DNA from: Actinoallomurus spadix
GTDB lineage: Bacteria > Actinomycetota > Actinomycetes > Streptosporangiales > Streptosporangiaceae
Direction of reading: 5' to 3'
Length of the DNA: 64,000 nucleotides
NCBI RefSeq assembly: GCF_024055725.1
Contig: NZ_JAMXMX010000017.1
Location: forward strand, 101,491 to 165,490
Shown: positions 47,042 to 55,426 of the stretch, piece after piece
Layout: every line of letters begins with the position of its first letter
Position numbering within the stretch: position 1 is the stretch's first letter
Notes under the pieces: generated by a model
What the model was told of the DNA's origin: nothing
Databases searched by the model: none
What the model saw: only the letters and a program-made list of their open reading frames with translations
Made by a program: the position numbers and the translations under genes

Positions 47042-47506
47042 TCAGCGGTCCTGGGTGTTCTTCTCGATGATCAGGTCGGCGATCTCCGCCAGCAGGGTGA
47101 CCTGGCCGGGGGTGAGGTGGTCGAGGAAGTAGTGCCGGACGTCATCCACGTGACGTGGCGCGGCGGCCGTGATCGCCTCGCGGCCCTCGGGCGTGACGAC
47201 CACGAACGCGCCGCGCCTGTCGTCCGCGCATTCCTCGCGCGTGACCAGGCCGCGTTTCACCATGCGGGCGAGGTGGTGGGACACCCGGCTCTTCTCCCAG
47301 CCCAGGACGCGGGAGAGCTCCTGGATGCGCAGCCGGCCGCCGGGCGCCCGGGTCAGCTCGGCCAGGACCGTGTAGTCGGTGGCGGACAGGCCGAAGCCCT
47401 CCTGCATCGACCGGCCGGCCCGGTTGACCAGGAGGTCGGTCATCCTCAGCAGGCCGCGCCATGCCCGTTCCTCGGTCGTCGTCAGCCAGCGGTTCTCCGC
47501 ACTCAT
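47042..47506 (-). CDS. MarR family transcriptional regulator
   Basis: A 154-residue regulator. The winged helix (about 55-115) contains RIQELSRVLGWEKSRVSHHL, then RGLVTREECADDRRGAFVVV. The WEKSRVSHH recognition helix is typical of the actinobacterial MarR group near oxidoreductases. It lies downstream of the SDR gene 47620-48369 on the same strand, with a terminator-like hairpin between them, so it has its own promoter with TGACGTGTCA at 47528. Confidence 0.87.
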   Translation of the reverse strand: MSAENRWLTTTEERAWRGLLRMTDLLVNRAGRSMQEGFGLSATDYTVLAELTRAPGGRLRIQELSRVLGWEKSRVSHHLARMVKRGLVTREECADDRRGAFVVVTPEGREAITAAAPRHVDDVRHYFLDHLTPGQVTLLAEIADLIIEKNTQDR

Positions 47507-47527
47507 GAGACCACCGTACGGGGAAGT

Positions 47528-47537
47528 TGACGTGTCA
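47528..47537. promoter_or_regulatory. Possible MarR operator
   Basis: TGAC-GT-GTCA, a 10-bp palindrome 22 bases upstream of the MarR start at 47506, in a less GC-rich stretch. Confidence 0.35.
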
Positions 47538-47556
47538 CGCTCTACTTTCGACGCGA

Positions 47557-47588
47557 CCCTCCCGGCCGCGCGAGCGGGGCCGGGAGGG
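47557..47588 (-). terminator. Hairpin after the SDR gene
   Basis: CCCTCCCGGCC (47557-47567) pairs exactly with 47578-47588, an 11-bp stem with a 10-base loop. It lies about 30 bases past the SDR stop and separates that gene from the MarR gene. Confidence 0.65.
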
Positions 47589-47619
47589 CCGGACGCCGGC
47601 GCGGCCCGGCCGTCACCGG

Positions 47620-48369
47620 TCAGACCTGGGCGGCGCCGCCGTCGACGAAGAGCTCGGTGCCGGTGACGAAGCTGCTCTCGGACGAGGCGAGGAAGACGGC
47701 GGCGGAGGCGACCTCGTCCGGCCGGCCCATGCGGCCCAGGGGCACGGTGCTCGCCAGCTGGTCCCGGAGCTGCGCGGCCTGCTCGTCGTCGGGGGCGAGC
47801 CCGTCGATGCCGGGGGTCGCGATCGGGCCGGGCACGATCGTGTTGACGCGGATGCCGCGGCCCTTGAGCTCGTTGGCCCAGGTGCGGGCGAAGGACCGGA
47901 TCGCCGCCTTGGAGGCGCCGTAGACGCCGAACGCCTCGTTGCCCTCCGTCGCCGCGGTGGAGCCGGTCAGGATGACCGACGCGCCGTCGTTCAGCAGCGG
48001 GAGCGCCTTCTGGACGGTGAACAGCGTTCCCCTGACGTTCGTGCCGAACGTCGCGTCGAAGTGCTCCTCGGTGACCTGTTCGAGCGTCGCGAACTCACCG
48101 CCGCCGGCGTTGGCGAACAGGACGTCGATGCGCCGCCCCTGGTCGGCGACGGTCGCGTAGAGGCGGTCGAGGTCCGCCAGGTCGGCGCTGTCGGCCTGGA
48201 CCGCGGTCACCGATTCGCCGATGGCCGCGGCGGCCTCGTCGAGGGCCTCCTTGCGGCGCCCGGTGATGACGACGTGGGCGCCCTCCTTCGCGAACCGCCG
48301 GGCCGTGGCCAGGCCGATGCCGCTGGTGCCGCCCGTGACGACCGCGGTCTTTCCGTCAAGCTGTCCCAT
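47620..48369 (-). CDS. Short-chain dehydrogenase/reductase (SDR)
   Basis: A 249-residue classical SDR with cofactor motif GGTSGIGLATARR (about 12-24), NAG in FANAGGGEF, catalytic Ser in LTGSTAA and YxxxK in VYGASKAA, all intact. It resembles the glucose-1-dehydrogenase/3-oxoacyl-ACP reductase-like group, and the substrate is unknown. ATG 48369 is chosen because AGGAGAGAG lies 5 bases upstream, while ATG 48393 would add 8 residues without a ribosome site. A consensus promoter (TTGACA, 17-base spacer, TACCTT) lies at 48422-48450. It is divergent from the MarR-MFS operon. Confidence 0.9.
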   Translation of the reverse strand: MGQLDGKTAVVTGGTSGIGLATARRFAKEGAHVVITGRRKEALDEAAAAIGESVTAVQADSADLADLDRLYATVADQGRRIDVLFANAGGGEFATLEQVTEEHFDATFGTNVRGTLFTVQKALPLLNDGASVILTGSTAATEGNEAFGVYGASKAAIRSFARTWANELKGRGIRVNTIVPGPIATPGIDGLAPDDEQAAQLRDQLASTVPLGRMGRPDEVASAAVFLASSESSFVTGTELFVDGGAAQV

Positions 48370-48414
48370 GACTCTCTCCTGCCGTGATGCCAACCCGAGT
48401 GGGTTGTTGAATGC

Positions 48415-48455
48415 TCAACTAAAGGTACGTCTAGGTAGGTGATGTGTCAACTAAA
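48415..48455 (-). promoter_or_regulatory. SDR promoter flanked by TTTAGTTGA repeats
   Basis: On the minus strand TTGACA (48450-48445) and TACCTT (48427-48422) are 17 bases apart, an excellent promoter. TTTAGTTGA occurs twice in direct orientation, overlapping the -35 (48447-48455) and just past the -10 (48415-48423), 32 bases apart. This looks like a repressor site. Confidence 0.7.
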
Positions 48456-48477
48456 TGCTTATGGCAGTCTGGGCTGA

Positions 48478-48505
48478 TCAGTCTGAACTGGACAGTTCAG
48501 ACTGA
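48478..48505. promoter_or_regulatory. 28-bp perfect operator palindrome
   Basis: TCAGTCTGAACTG-GA-CAGTTCAGACTGA has 13-bp perfect arms and lies 8 bases before the MarR start at 48513. It almost certainly binds the MarR protein encoded there and overlaps that gene's promoter. Confidence 0.85.
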
Positions 48506-48512
48506 AGGTTCT

Positions 48513-48974
48513 ATGGTGGCCGATATGGCAGAGATCGATCCGGCGGTCTCCGAATCGGCCCTGCGCGCGGCGCGTGAGGTGCGCGTGGTGGTCGGCCGTC
48601 TGCGCCGGCGGTTCCGGGAGACCTACGACACGGAGGGGCTGACCCCGTCGCAGACGTCCGCCCTGAGCAGGCTGAGCAAGGGCGGGCCGGCGTCGGCGAG
48701 CGACCTCGCCGCGGCCGAGCGCGTCCGGCCGCAGTCGATGGCCGCCACGCTGGCGGTCCTTGAGGAGCGCGGTCTGATCCAGCGCAGGCGCGACCCCGGC
48801 GACGGCCGCCGGCAACTGCTGTCGGTGAGCGAGACCGGGCAGGCGTATCTGGAGGACAAGCGGCGCGCGGGCGAGGAGTGGCTGGCCCGGGCCCTGGAGG
48901 ACCGCTACACCGAGGACGAGCGACAGACCGTCATCGAGGCGCTGGCCCTGCTCGACCGGCTCGCGCACCCGTGA
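48513..48974 (+). CDS. MarR family transcriptional regulator
   Basis: A 153-residue regulator: VVVGRLRRRFRETYDTEGLT, then PASASDLAAAERVRPQSMAA (recognition helix about 60-80) and wing IQRRRDPGDGRRQLLSV. ATG 48513 is chosen (GAAGG 5 bases upstream); ATG 48525 is an alternative. It lies directly after a 28-bp palindrome and overlaps the MFS start by GTGA, so it is the first gene of a MarR-MFS-hydrolase operon and probably represses it, and perhaps also the divergent SDR. Confidence 0.88.
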   Translation: MVADMAEIDPAVSESALRAAREVRVVVGRLRRRFRETYDTEGLTPSQTSALSRLSKGGPASASDLAAAERVRPQSMAATLAVLEERGLIQRRRDPGDGRRQLLSVSETGQAYLEDKRRAGEEWLARALEDRYTEDERQTVIEALALLDRLAHP

Positions 48975-50443
48975 CGGCGGGGGCGGAACGCACCGGGCGC
49001 GCCGGCGCCGGGAGCGAGGCGGGGGAGGCCTTCGACCGGAGGCTGCTCGCCCCGATGATCCTCGGGGCGGTGCTCAATCCGATCAACTCGTCGATCGTCT
49101 CGGTCGCGCTGGTGCCGATCGGCGCCGCGTTCGGGGCGCCGCCGTCCCAGACGGCCTGGCTGGTCTCCGCGCTGTACCTCGCGACCTCGATCGGGCAGCC
49201 GGTGGTCGGACGGCTGATCGACCTGTACGGGCCGCGGCGGCTGTTCCTCGCCGGCACGGCCCTGGTGGGGATCGCGGGGCTGGTCGGTCTTCTCGCCCCG
49301 GACCTGGCCGTGCTCGTCGTCGCGCGGGTGCTGCTGGGCTTCGGGACCTGTGCGGGTTACCCGGCGGCGATGTACCTCATCCGCAGCGAGGCCGCCCGTA
49401 CCGGGAGGGGCAGCCCCGCCGGCGTGCTGACGGTGATCGCGGTCAGCACCCAGACCGTCGCCGTCGTCGGCCCCACCCTCGGCGGACTGCTGATCGCGGC
49501 CGGGGGGTGGCGGACGACCTTCGCCGTCAACATCCCGCTCGCCGCGGCCGGCCTGATCATCGGCTTCCTGCGTGTGCCCGGGACGCCCCTGCCCGAGCGG
49601 GCCGCGCGGGAACGGCCGGCGACGCGGCTGGACCTGCCGGGCATGGCCCTGTTCGCCGTGACGCTGGTCGCACTGCTGCTGTTCCTGATGAGACCCGGAG
49701 CCGGCCACTGGTACCTCCCGGCGCTCGCCGCCATGGCGGCGGCCGGTTTCGCGCTGCGCGAGTCCCGCGCGGCCGAGCCGTTCATCGACCTGGGCGTCCT
49801 CGCGGGCAACGTGCCCCTCCTGCTGACCTACGCCCGTACGCTCCTCGCCTACGTCGTGTCGTACTCCTTCCTGTACGGCTACACGCAGTGGCTGGAGGAG
49901 GGACGCGGGCTTTCCGCCTCGCAGACCGGGCTCGCGCAGTTGCCGCTGTTCCTGACCGGAATCCTGGTCTCCTCCCTGACCGGGCGGCACAAGGACATCC
50001 GCGGCAAGCTCCTCGTCGGATCGATCGGGCAGATCATGGCCTGTGCCATGCTCCTGCTGCTGCACCGGGGCAGCGCCGTGCGGCTGCTCGTCGCCGTCGC
50101 GATCGTCTGCGGCGTCCCCCAGGGGCTGAACAGTCTCGCCCTGCAGAACTCGGTGTACCACCAGGCCGACCCGGCGCGGATCGGCTCGTCCGCCGGTCTG
50201 CTGCGGACCTTCACCTACCTCGGCGCGATGGTCTCCTCCGCGGCCTCCGGCGTCTTCTTCTCCCGCCGCGCCGACACGGGCGGCCTGCACCACCTGGCCT
50301 GGTTCATGCTCGCCGCCGGGGCGGTGTTCCTGGCGGTGACCGTGACCGACCGCTCACTGCGCCGGATCGGCGGGGACACCGGCGGAACCTCCCCACGGCC
50401 CGGAACGACCCGGGCCCGACCACCTGAGGAACGGAACGAATGA
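48971..50443 (+). CDS. MFS drug transporter (DHA2-like)
   Basis: A 490-residue major facilitator with about 13-14 hydrophobic segments: NPINSSIVSVALVPIGAAFG, motif A GRLIDLYGPRRLFLAG, motif-C-like GPTLGGLLIAAGGWR. It has the size of DHA2 (14-TM) exporters, and the likely role is efflux of a toxic compound. GTG 48971 overlaps the MarR stop (GTGA), and its own stop overlaps the next gene (ATGA), so three genes are translationally coupled. Confidence 0.88.
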   Translation: MTAGAERTGRAGAGSEAGEAFDRRLLAPMILGAVLNPINSSIVSVALVPIGAAFGAPPSQTAWLVSALYLATSIGQPVVGRLIDLYGPRRLFLAGTALVGIAGLVGLLAPDLAVLVVARVLLGFGTCAGYPAAMYLIRSEAARTGRGSPAGVLTVIAVSTQTVAVVGPTLGGLLIAAGGWRTTFAVNIPLAAAGLIIGFLRVPGTPLPERAARERPATRLDLPGMALFAVTLVALLLFLMRPGAGHWYLPALAAMAAAGFALRESRAAEPFIDLGVLAGNVPLLLTYARTLLAYVVSYSFLYGYTQWLEEGRGLSASQTGLAQLPLFLTGILVSSLTGRHKDIRGKLLVGSIGQIMACAMLLLLHRGSAVRLLVAVAIVCGVPQGLNSLALQNSVYHQADPARIGSSAGLLRTFTYLGAMVSSAASGVFFSRRADTGGLHHLAWFMLAAGAVFLAVTVTDRSLRRIGGDTGGTSPRPGTTRARPPEERNE

Positions 50444-50994
50444 CGGAGAACACCGCCCTGCTCGTCATGGACGTCCAGCAGGGGATCATGAACCGCGTCA
50501 CGGACCCCGGCTACCTGCCGCGCGTGGTCCGCGCGATCGACGCGGCCCGTAGGGCCGGCATCCCCGTGCTGTACGTCGTGGTGGGCTTCCGGCCCGGCCA
50601 CCCGGAGACGACCAGGCGGAACAGGACGTTCGGGGCCCTGCCCGCGGGCGTCTTCACGCCCGAGGACCCCGGCGCGGCCGTCCACCCGGACGTCGAGCCG
50701 CGGCCGGGGGACATCTTGATCACCAAGAGGCGGATCAGCGCCTTCGCGGGCAGCGACCTTGAACTGGTCCTGCGGGCGCGGGGGATCGACCACCTCGTCC
50801 TGGCCGGTGTCGCCACCAGCGGCGTCGTCCTGTCCACCCTGCGCCAGGCCGCCGACCTCGACTACCGCCTCACCGTCCTCACGGACGGCTGCTACGACCC
50901 CGACCCTGAGGTCCACCGGGTCCTCACCGAGAAGGTGTTCCCCCGGCAGGCGGACGTGGTCACCGTCGAGAAGTGGGCGTCGGCCCCGGCATGA
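50440..50994 (+). CDS. Isochorismatase-fold protein lacking the catalytic cysteine
   Basis: A 184-residue alpha/beta protein of the isochorismatase/cysteine hydrolase superfamily. Asp11 (VMDVQQG) and Lys about 96 (ITKRRISAF) of the triad are present. The nucleophile position in GVATSGVVLSTLRQA is Val129, where the family has Cys (T-x-x-C-V). A thiol-based amidase mechanism is therefore impossible. PhzD-type vinyl-ether hydrolysis, which needs only Asp, or a binding role remain options. ATG 50440 overlaps the MFS stop, so it is the third gene of the MarR-MFS operon. Its 3' end overlaps a decayed hydrolase gene by 35 bases. Confidence 0.85.
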   Translation: MTENTALLVMDVQQGIMNRVTDPGYLPRVVRAIDAARRAGIPVLYVVVGFRPGHPETTRRNRTFGALPAGVFTPEDPGAAVHPDVEPRPGDILITKRRISAFAGSDLELVLRARGIDHLVLAGVATSGVVLSTLRQAADLDYRLTVLTDGCYDPDPEVHRVLTEKVFPRQADVVTVEKWASAPA

Positions 50995-51605
50995 CGCCGC
51001 CGAGACCGCCGGCCGTATGCGGGACGCGACCGGCGGCCGCCTCCCGCTGCGCGTCGAGGAACTCCGAGAGGACACCGGTGAACAGGGCGGGGTCCTCGAA
51101 CGGCAGGCCGTGCCCGCCGGGCACCTCGGTCAGCCGCGCGCCGGGGATCAGCCGGGCCAGCTCCCGCTGGTGGTGCGGAGGCACGATGCGATCCTCGGTG
51201 CTGGAGACGATGAGCGCCGGCGCCGTGATCCGGGGCAGCAGCGCGGTGATGTCCACGGAGATGTTGCACTCGCTCTGCCGGATGAACCCTTCCTCCATCC
51301 CGGCGAGAGCGGCGGTGAACCCGGCGGCCGCGGCACGGAAGTCCTCTTCGCTCCGGCCGCGGAGGGTGGCGCCGCTCATGGCGGTCACCTGGAGCAACCG
51401 GGCGAGCAGTTCGCCGTCGATCCGGGCGAGCCGGATCCACAGGTCCATCTGGAACGCCATCCACGGATCGGTCTTCGCCCAGCCGGCGTGCGCGGCGAGT
51501 GACAGCACCCGGTCCGGCCGGGTACCGGCGACGGCGGCCGCGACGACCGCGCCGAGCGAGTGGCCCGCCAGGTGGAACCGGTCGAGTCCCGCGTGGTCAG
51601 ACGCG
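50960..51605 (-). pseudogene. Alpha/beta hydrolase lacking its N-terminus
   Basis: The frame ending at 50960 encodes about 215 residues of an alpha/beta hydrolase: LDRFHLAGHSLGAVVAAAVA (nucleophile elbow GHSLG), then ALIVSSTEDRIVPPHHQREL (acid) and VPGGHGLPFED (His). The first 70 or so residues, with the oxyanion-hole HG motif, are absent. Upstream of about 51605 the frame runs into the ilv leader region and shows no homology. The insertion or deletion border lies right next to the ilvB promoter. The catalytic triad survives, but the fold is incomplete. Confidence 0.7.
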
Positions 51606-51633
51606 GCGTGACCTCGGCGCCGCGTTGATCTCG

Positions 51634-51639
51634 TATACT
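51634..51639 (+). promoter_or_regulatory. ilvB: -10 box of the ilvBNC operon
   Basis: TATACT, in the AT-rich TCTCGTATACTGAGAC, is the only strong -10 box upstream of the leader peptide. A fair -35 (GTGACC, 51608-51613) is 20 bases upstream. Confidence 0.5.
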
Positions 51640-51695
51640 GAGACATACCGTCCAGGGATTTGACGCCAGCCGGGAAACCCACCATGGTTGACACC

Positions 51696-51740
51696 ATGAA
51701 CCGCAACCTGATTCTCGTACTTGGTCGGCGCGCAAGCTGA
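51696..51740 (+). CDS. ilvB leader peptide
   Basis: A 14-codon open frame MNRNLILVLGRRAS (an ATG at 51684 would add four residues). Five of six consecutive codons (LILVL) are Leu, Ile or Val, and ATT, GTA and CTT are used, all rare in this DNA. It matches the LILVLG/RILVLGKR type of leader reported for actinobacterial ilvB by comparative analysis. Ribosome stalling on these codons when branched-chain aminoacyl-tRNAs are scarce would favour an antiterminator. Confidence 0.8.
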   Translation: MNRNLILVLGRRAS

Positions 51741-51796
51741 CCGAGTAGATCGCTTGCGCGCTCCCCTCGACCGCCGTCCGGCGCGAGGGGTTTTTT
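51728..51796 (+). promoter_or_regulatory. Transcription attenuator of the ilvBNC operon
   Basis: A pause-type hairpin (GCGCGCAAGC 51728-51737 with GCTTGCGCGC 51752-51761) overlaps the leader stop codon. It is followed by an intrinsic terminator: CCCCTCG (51763-51769) with CGAGGGG (51784-51790), an inner CGCC/GGCG stem, then TTTTTT (51791-51796). The U-tract is the clearest one in the whole window. This layout is the standard leader-peptide attenuator. Confidence 0.85.
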
Positions 51797-51899
51797 GTTG
51801 GCCATAACCCCGGCCCCGCGCACCGTGTCCCGGACGGCACCGCCCGCCCGGCACGCTCAGGGGCAGAGCCCAGCGCTCAAGACCACAAGGATGAAGCAG

Positions 51900-53642
51900 A
51901 TGACCGAACGGATGACCGGATCCCAGGCGCTCATCAGAGCCCTGGAGGAGGTCGGCGTCGACACCGTCTTCGGGATCCCCGGCGGGGCCATTCTCCCCGC
52001 GTACGACCCCCTCTTCGACTCGCAGAAGATCCGCCACATCCTTGTACGGCACGAGCAGGGCGCCGGCCACGCGGCTCAGGGGTACGCCCAGGCGACCGGC
52101 AGGGTGGGCGTGTGCATGGCGACCAGCGGTCCCGGGGCGACGAACCTCGTGACGCCGATCGCCGACGCGTACATGGACTCGGTGCCGATCGTCGCGATCA
52201 CCGGCCAGGTCGCGAGTGGCGCGATCGGCACGGACGCCTTCCAGGAGGCGGACATCTCCGGCATCACGATGCCGATCACCAAGCACAACTTCCTGGTCAC
52301 CGACCCGTCCGAGATCGGCCGGACGATCGCCGAGGCGTTCCACATCGCCTCGACCGGCCGCCCGGGCCCCGTCCTCGTCGACATCTCCAAAGACGCGCTG
52401 CAGAACGAGACCGACTTCATCTGGCCGCAGCCGATGCAGCTGCCCGGCTACCGGCCGGTGACGCGGCCGCACGCCAAGCAGGTGCGCGAGGCCGCCCGCC
52501 TGCTCGTCGAGGCCAAGCGGCCGGTCCTGTACGTCGGCGGGGGAGTGCTCAAGGCCCACGCCGCCGGCGAGCTGCGCGCCCTCGCCGAGCTGACCGGCGC
52601 CCCGGTCGTGACCACGCTGATGGCCAAGGGCGCGCTGCCCGACAGCCACCCGCTGCACATGGGTATGCCCGGCATGCACGGCAGCGTCGGCGCGGTCGGC
52701 GCGCTGCAGCGCGCCGACCTGCTGATCGCGCTGGGCGCGCGGTTCGACGACCGGGTCACCGGCCGCCTGGACAGCTTCGCCACCGGCGCGAAGATCGTGC
52801 ACGCCGACATCGACCCGGCCGAGATCTCCAAGAATCGCCACGCCGACGTGCCGATCGTCGGTGACGCCCGCGACGTCCTCACCGACCTGGTCAACGCCGT
52901 GCGCGCCGAGCACGCGGCGGGCCGCAAGGGCGACTACGAGGACTGGTGGCGCCAGCTGAACGCCTGGCGCGAGACGTACCCGCTGGGCTATGACCAGCCG
53001 GAGGACGGCAGCCTGGCCCCGCAGTACGCCATCGAGCGCATCGGCAAGGTCGTCGGCCCGGACGCGCTGTACGTCGCCGGGGTCGGCCAGCACCAGATGT
53101 GGACCGCGCAGTTCATCGGCTACGAGAACCCCGGGTCGTTCATCAACTCCGGCGGGCTCGGCACGATGGGCTTCGCCGTGCCGGCCGCGATGGGCGCCAA
53201 GCGGGGCCGTCCCGACACCCCGGTCTGGGCGATCGACGGCGACGGCTGCTTCCAGATGACCAACCAGGAGCTGGCCACCTGCGCCATCGAGGGCATCCCG
53301 ATCAAGGTCGCCGTCATCAACAACGGCAACCTCGGCATGGTCCGCCAGTGGCAGACCCTGTTCTACGACGGGCGCTACTCCAACACCGACCTGCAGTCCC
53401 GCCGGATCCCCGACTTCGTCAAGCTCGCGGAGGCGTACGGCTGCGTCGGGCTGCGCTGCGACAACGCCGACGACGTGGACGCCACGATCGCCAAGGCCAT
53501 GGAGATCAACGACGTCCCGGTCGTGATCGACTTCGTGGTCCACCAGGACGCGATGGTCTGGCCGATGGTGGCGGCCGGCACCGGCAACGACGAGATCAAG
53601 ATCGCCAGGGACATGGCGCCCGACTGGGAGAACGGTGACTGA
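51900..53642 (+). CDS. ilvB: Acetolactate synthase (acetohydroxyacid synthase) large subunit
   Basis: A 580-residue ThDP enzyme making acetolactate or acetohydroxybutyrate, the first shared step of Val, Leu and Ile synthesis. [14 protein letters not shown], catalytic Glu near residue 52 in [14 protein letters not shown], and ThDP/Mg motif [15 protein letters not shown]...NNGNLGMV are intact. ATG 51900 is chosen because AAGGA lies 8 bases upstream; in-frame ATGs at 51891 and 51912 are alternatives. It is the first gene of ilvBNC, under the attenuator at 51728-51796. Confidence 0.95.
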   Translation: MTERMTGSQALIRALEEVGVDTVFGIPGGAILPAYDPLFDSQKIRHILVRHEQGAGHAAQGYAQATGRVGVCMATSGPGATNLVTPIADAYMDSVPIVAITGQVASGAIGTDAFQEADISGITMPITKHNFLVTDPSEIGRTIAEAFHIASTGRPGPVLVDISKDALQNETDFIWPQPMQLPGYRPVTRPHAKQVREAARLLVEAKRPVLYVGGGVLKAHAAGELRALAELTGAPVVTTLMAKGALPDSHPLHMGMPGMHGSVGAVGALQRADLLIALGARFDDRVTGRLDSFATGAKIVHADIDPAEISKNRHADVPIVGDARDVLTDLVNAVRAEHAAGRKGDYEDWWRQLNAWRETYPLGYDQPEDGSLAPQYAIERIGKVVGPDALYVAGVGQHQMWTAQFIGYENPGSFINSGGLGTMGFAVPAAMGAKRGRPDTPVWAIDGDGCFQMTNQELATCAIEGIPIKVAVINNGNLGMVRQWQTLFYDGRYSNTDLQSRRIPDFVKLAEAYGCVGLRCDNADDVDATIAKAMEINDVPVVIDFVVHQDAMVWPMVAAGTGNDEIKIARDMAPDWENGD

Positions 53643-53647
53643 CTGAC

Positions 53648-54172
53648 ATGAGCAGGCACACGCTGTCAGTGCTGGTCGAGAACAAGCCCGGCATCCTCGC
53701 CCGGGTCGCCTCGCTGTTCTCCCGGCGCGGATTCAACATCGACTCCCTCGCCGTCGGCACGACCGAGCATCCGGACATCTCCCGGATGACGATCGTCGTC
53801 AACGTTGAGGAGCTCCCGCTGGAGCAGGTGACCAAGCAGCTGAACAAGCTGGTCAACGTCATCAAGATCGTGGAGCTGGACCCCTCGGCGTCAGTGCAGC
53901 GCGAGCTGGTGCTGATCAAAGTCCGGGCCGACGCCGAGACCCGGTCGCAGGTCCTGGAGACCGTCCAGCTCTTCCGCGCCAAGGTCGTCGACGTGGCCAC
54001 GGACGCGGTCACGGTCGAGGCCACCGGCAGCCGGGACAAACTGGAGGCCCTGATACGGGTCCTGGAGCCGTTCGGTATCAAGGAACTGGTGCAGTCGGGC
54101 ATGGTGGCCATCGGCCGTGGCGCCCGCTCCATCACCGACCGCTCGTTGCGCGCCATCGAGCGCAGCGCGTGA
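53648..54172 (+). CDS. ilvN: Acetolactate synthase small (regulatory) subunit
   Basis: A 174-residue subunit. The N-terminal ACT domain MSRHTLSVLVENKPGILARV (about 1-75) binds valine for feedback inhibition, and the C-terminal ALS_ss_C domain lies at about 82-160. It starts 5 bases after ilvB and ends 21 bases before ilvC. Confidence 0.95.
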   Translation: MSRHTLSVLVENKPGILARVASLFSRRGFNIDSLAVGTTEHPDISRMTIVVNVEELPLEQVTKQLNKLVNVIKIVELDPSASVQRELVLIKVRADAETRSQVLETVQLFRAKVVDVATDAVTVEATGSRDKLEALIRVLEPFGIKELVQSGMVAIGRGARSITDRSLRAIERSA

Positions 54173-54193
54173 GATCTAGAGAGGCAAGATCAA

Positions 54194-55186
54194 GTGGCTG
54201 AGATCTTCTACGACAACGACGCCGACCTGAGCGTCATCCAGGGCCGCCACGTCGCGGTGCTCGGATACGGCAGCCAGGGGCACGCGCACGCGCTCTCGCT
54301 CCGTGACTCCGGGGTCGACGTCCGCGTCGGCCTGCCGAAGGACTCCAAGAGCCGGGAGAAGGCCGAGAACGACGGCCTGCGCGTCGTCACGCCGGAGGAG
54401 GCCTGTGAGGAGGCCGACCTCACGATGGTGCTGATCCCGGACCACCTGCAGCGGCAGGTGTACGCCGACGCGATCGCGCCGTCGCTCGTCGAGGGCGACG
54501 CCCTGTTCTTCGGGCACGGCCTCAACATCCGCTACGGCCTCATCGAGCCGCCGGAGGGCGTCGACGTGGCCATGGTCGCGCCGAAGGGCCCGGGCCACCT
54601 CGTGCGCCGCCAGTACACCGAGGGCCGCGGCGTGCCGGTGCTCGTCGCCGTCGAGCGCGACGCCAGCGGCAACGCCTGGCCGCTCACCCTCTCGTACGCG
54701 AAGGCCATCGGCGGCACCCGGCCGGGCGCCCTGAAGACGACCTTCAAGGAGGAGACCGAGACCGACCTGTTCGGCGAGCAGGCCGTGCTGTGCGGCGGCG
54801 TGTCCGAGCTCATCAAGGCGGGCTTCCAGACCCTCGTCGACGCCGGCTACCAGCCCGAGGCCGCCTACTTCGAGTGCTTGCACGAGATGAAGCTCATCGT
54901 CGACCTCATGTACGAGGGCGGCCTGTCGAAGATGCGCTGGTCGATCTCTGACACCGCGGAGTTCGGCGACTACACCCGCGGCCCGCGCATCATCACCGAC
55001 GAGACCCGCGAGGAGATGCGCAAGATCCTCAAGGAGATCCAGGACGGCACCTTCACCAAGGAGCTCGTCGAGGAGTTCGACGCCGGCCGGCCGAACTTCC
55101 TCAAGCGCCGCGAGGAGGAGCAGAACTCCCCGATCGAGCAGACCGGCGCCAAGCTCCGCCCGATGATGTCCTGGCTGCAGGACTGA
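54194..55186 (+). CDS. ilvC: Ketol-acid reductoisomerase
   Basis: A 330-residue class I KARI, the second common enzyme of branched-chain amino-acid synthesis. NADPH site [17 protein letters not shown] (about 24-40), and metal ligands in [22 protein letters not shown] 54194 is preceded by GAGGCAAGATCAA. The gene ends LQD-stop, and those last bases are repeated five times in tandem after the stop. Confidence 0.95.
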   Translation: MAEIFYDNDADLSVIQGRHVAVLGYGSQGHAHALSLRDSGVDVRVGLPKDSKSREKAENDGLRVVTPEEACEEADLTMVLIPDHLQRQVYADAIAPSLVEGDALFFGHGLNIRYGLIEPPEGVDVAMVAPKGPGHLVRRQYTEGRGVPVLVAVERDASGNAWPLTLSYAKAIGGTRPGALKTTFKEETETDLFGEQAVLCGGVSELIKAGFQTLVDAGYQPEAAYFECLHEMKLIVDLMYEGGLSKMRWSISDTAEFGDYTRGPRIITDETREEMRKILKEIQDGTFTKELVEEFDAGRPNFLKRREEEQNSPIEQTGAKLRPMMSWLQD

Positions 55187-55241
55187 CCCTGCAGGACTGA
55201 CCCTGCGGGACTGACCTGCGGGACCGACCTGCGGGACCGAG
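55175..55241 (+). repeat. Five 13-14-base tandem copies of the ilvC 3' end
   Basis: CTGCAGGACTGACC (55175-55188, holding the last codons and stop of ilvC) is repeated exactly at 55189-55202. It continues as CTGCGGGACTGACC (55203-55216), TGCGGGACCGACC (55217-55229) and TGCGGGACCGAG (55230-55241). The drift increases away from the gene. Confidence 0.9.
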
Positions 55242-55248
55242 TGAACCT

Positions 55249-55281
55249 CGCCCCGGCGTGTGCGACCGCACCGCCGGGGCG
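55249..55281 (+). terminator. ilvBNC terminator
   Basis: CGCCCCGGCG (55249-55258) pairs with CGCCGGGGCG (55272-55281). The loop itself can form a GTGC/GCAC stem. It lies 62 bases past ilvC, just after the tandem repeat. Confidence 0.75.
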
Positions 55282-55426
55282 ACGTCGTCCGGGGGCCCGA
55301 AAGTCGGCAACCGCCGGGACCGCGAGTCTGGTTGATAGCACTTTGTAAGTCAGTGCGGCGAATGCCGGTTCGGGACGCGCCTCAACTTGATTTCGGCGCG
55401 GACCGGCGGCGGGAAGGAGGATACTT

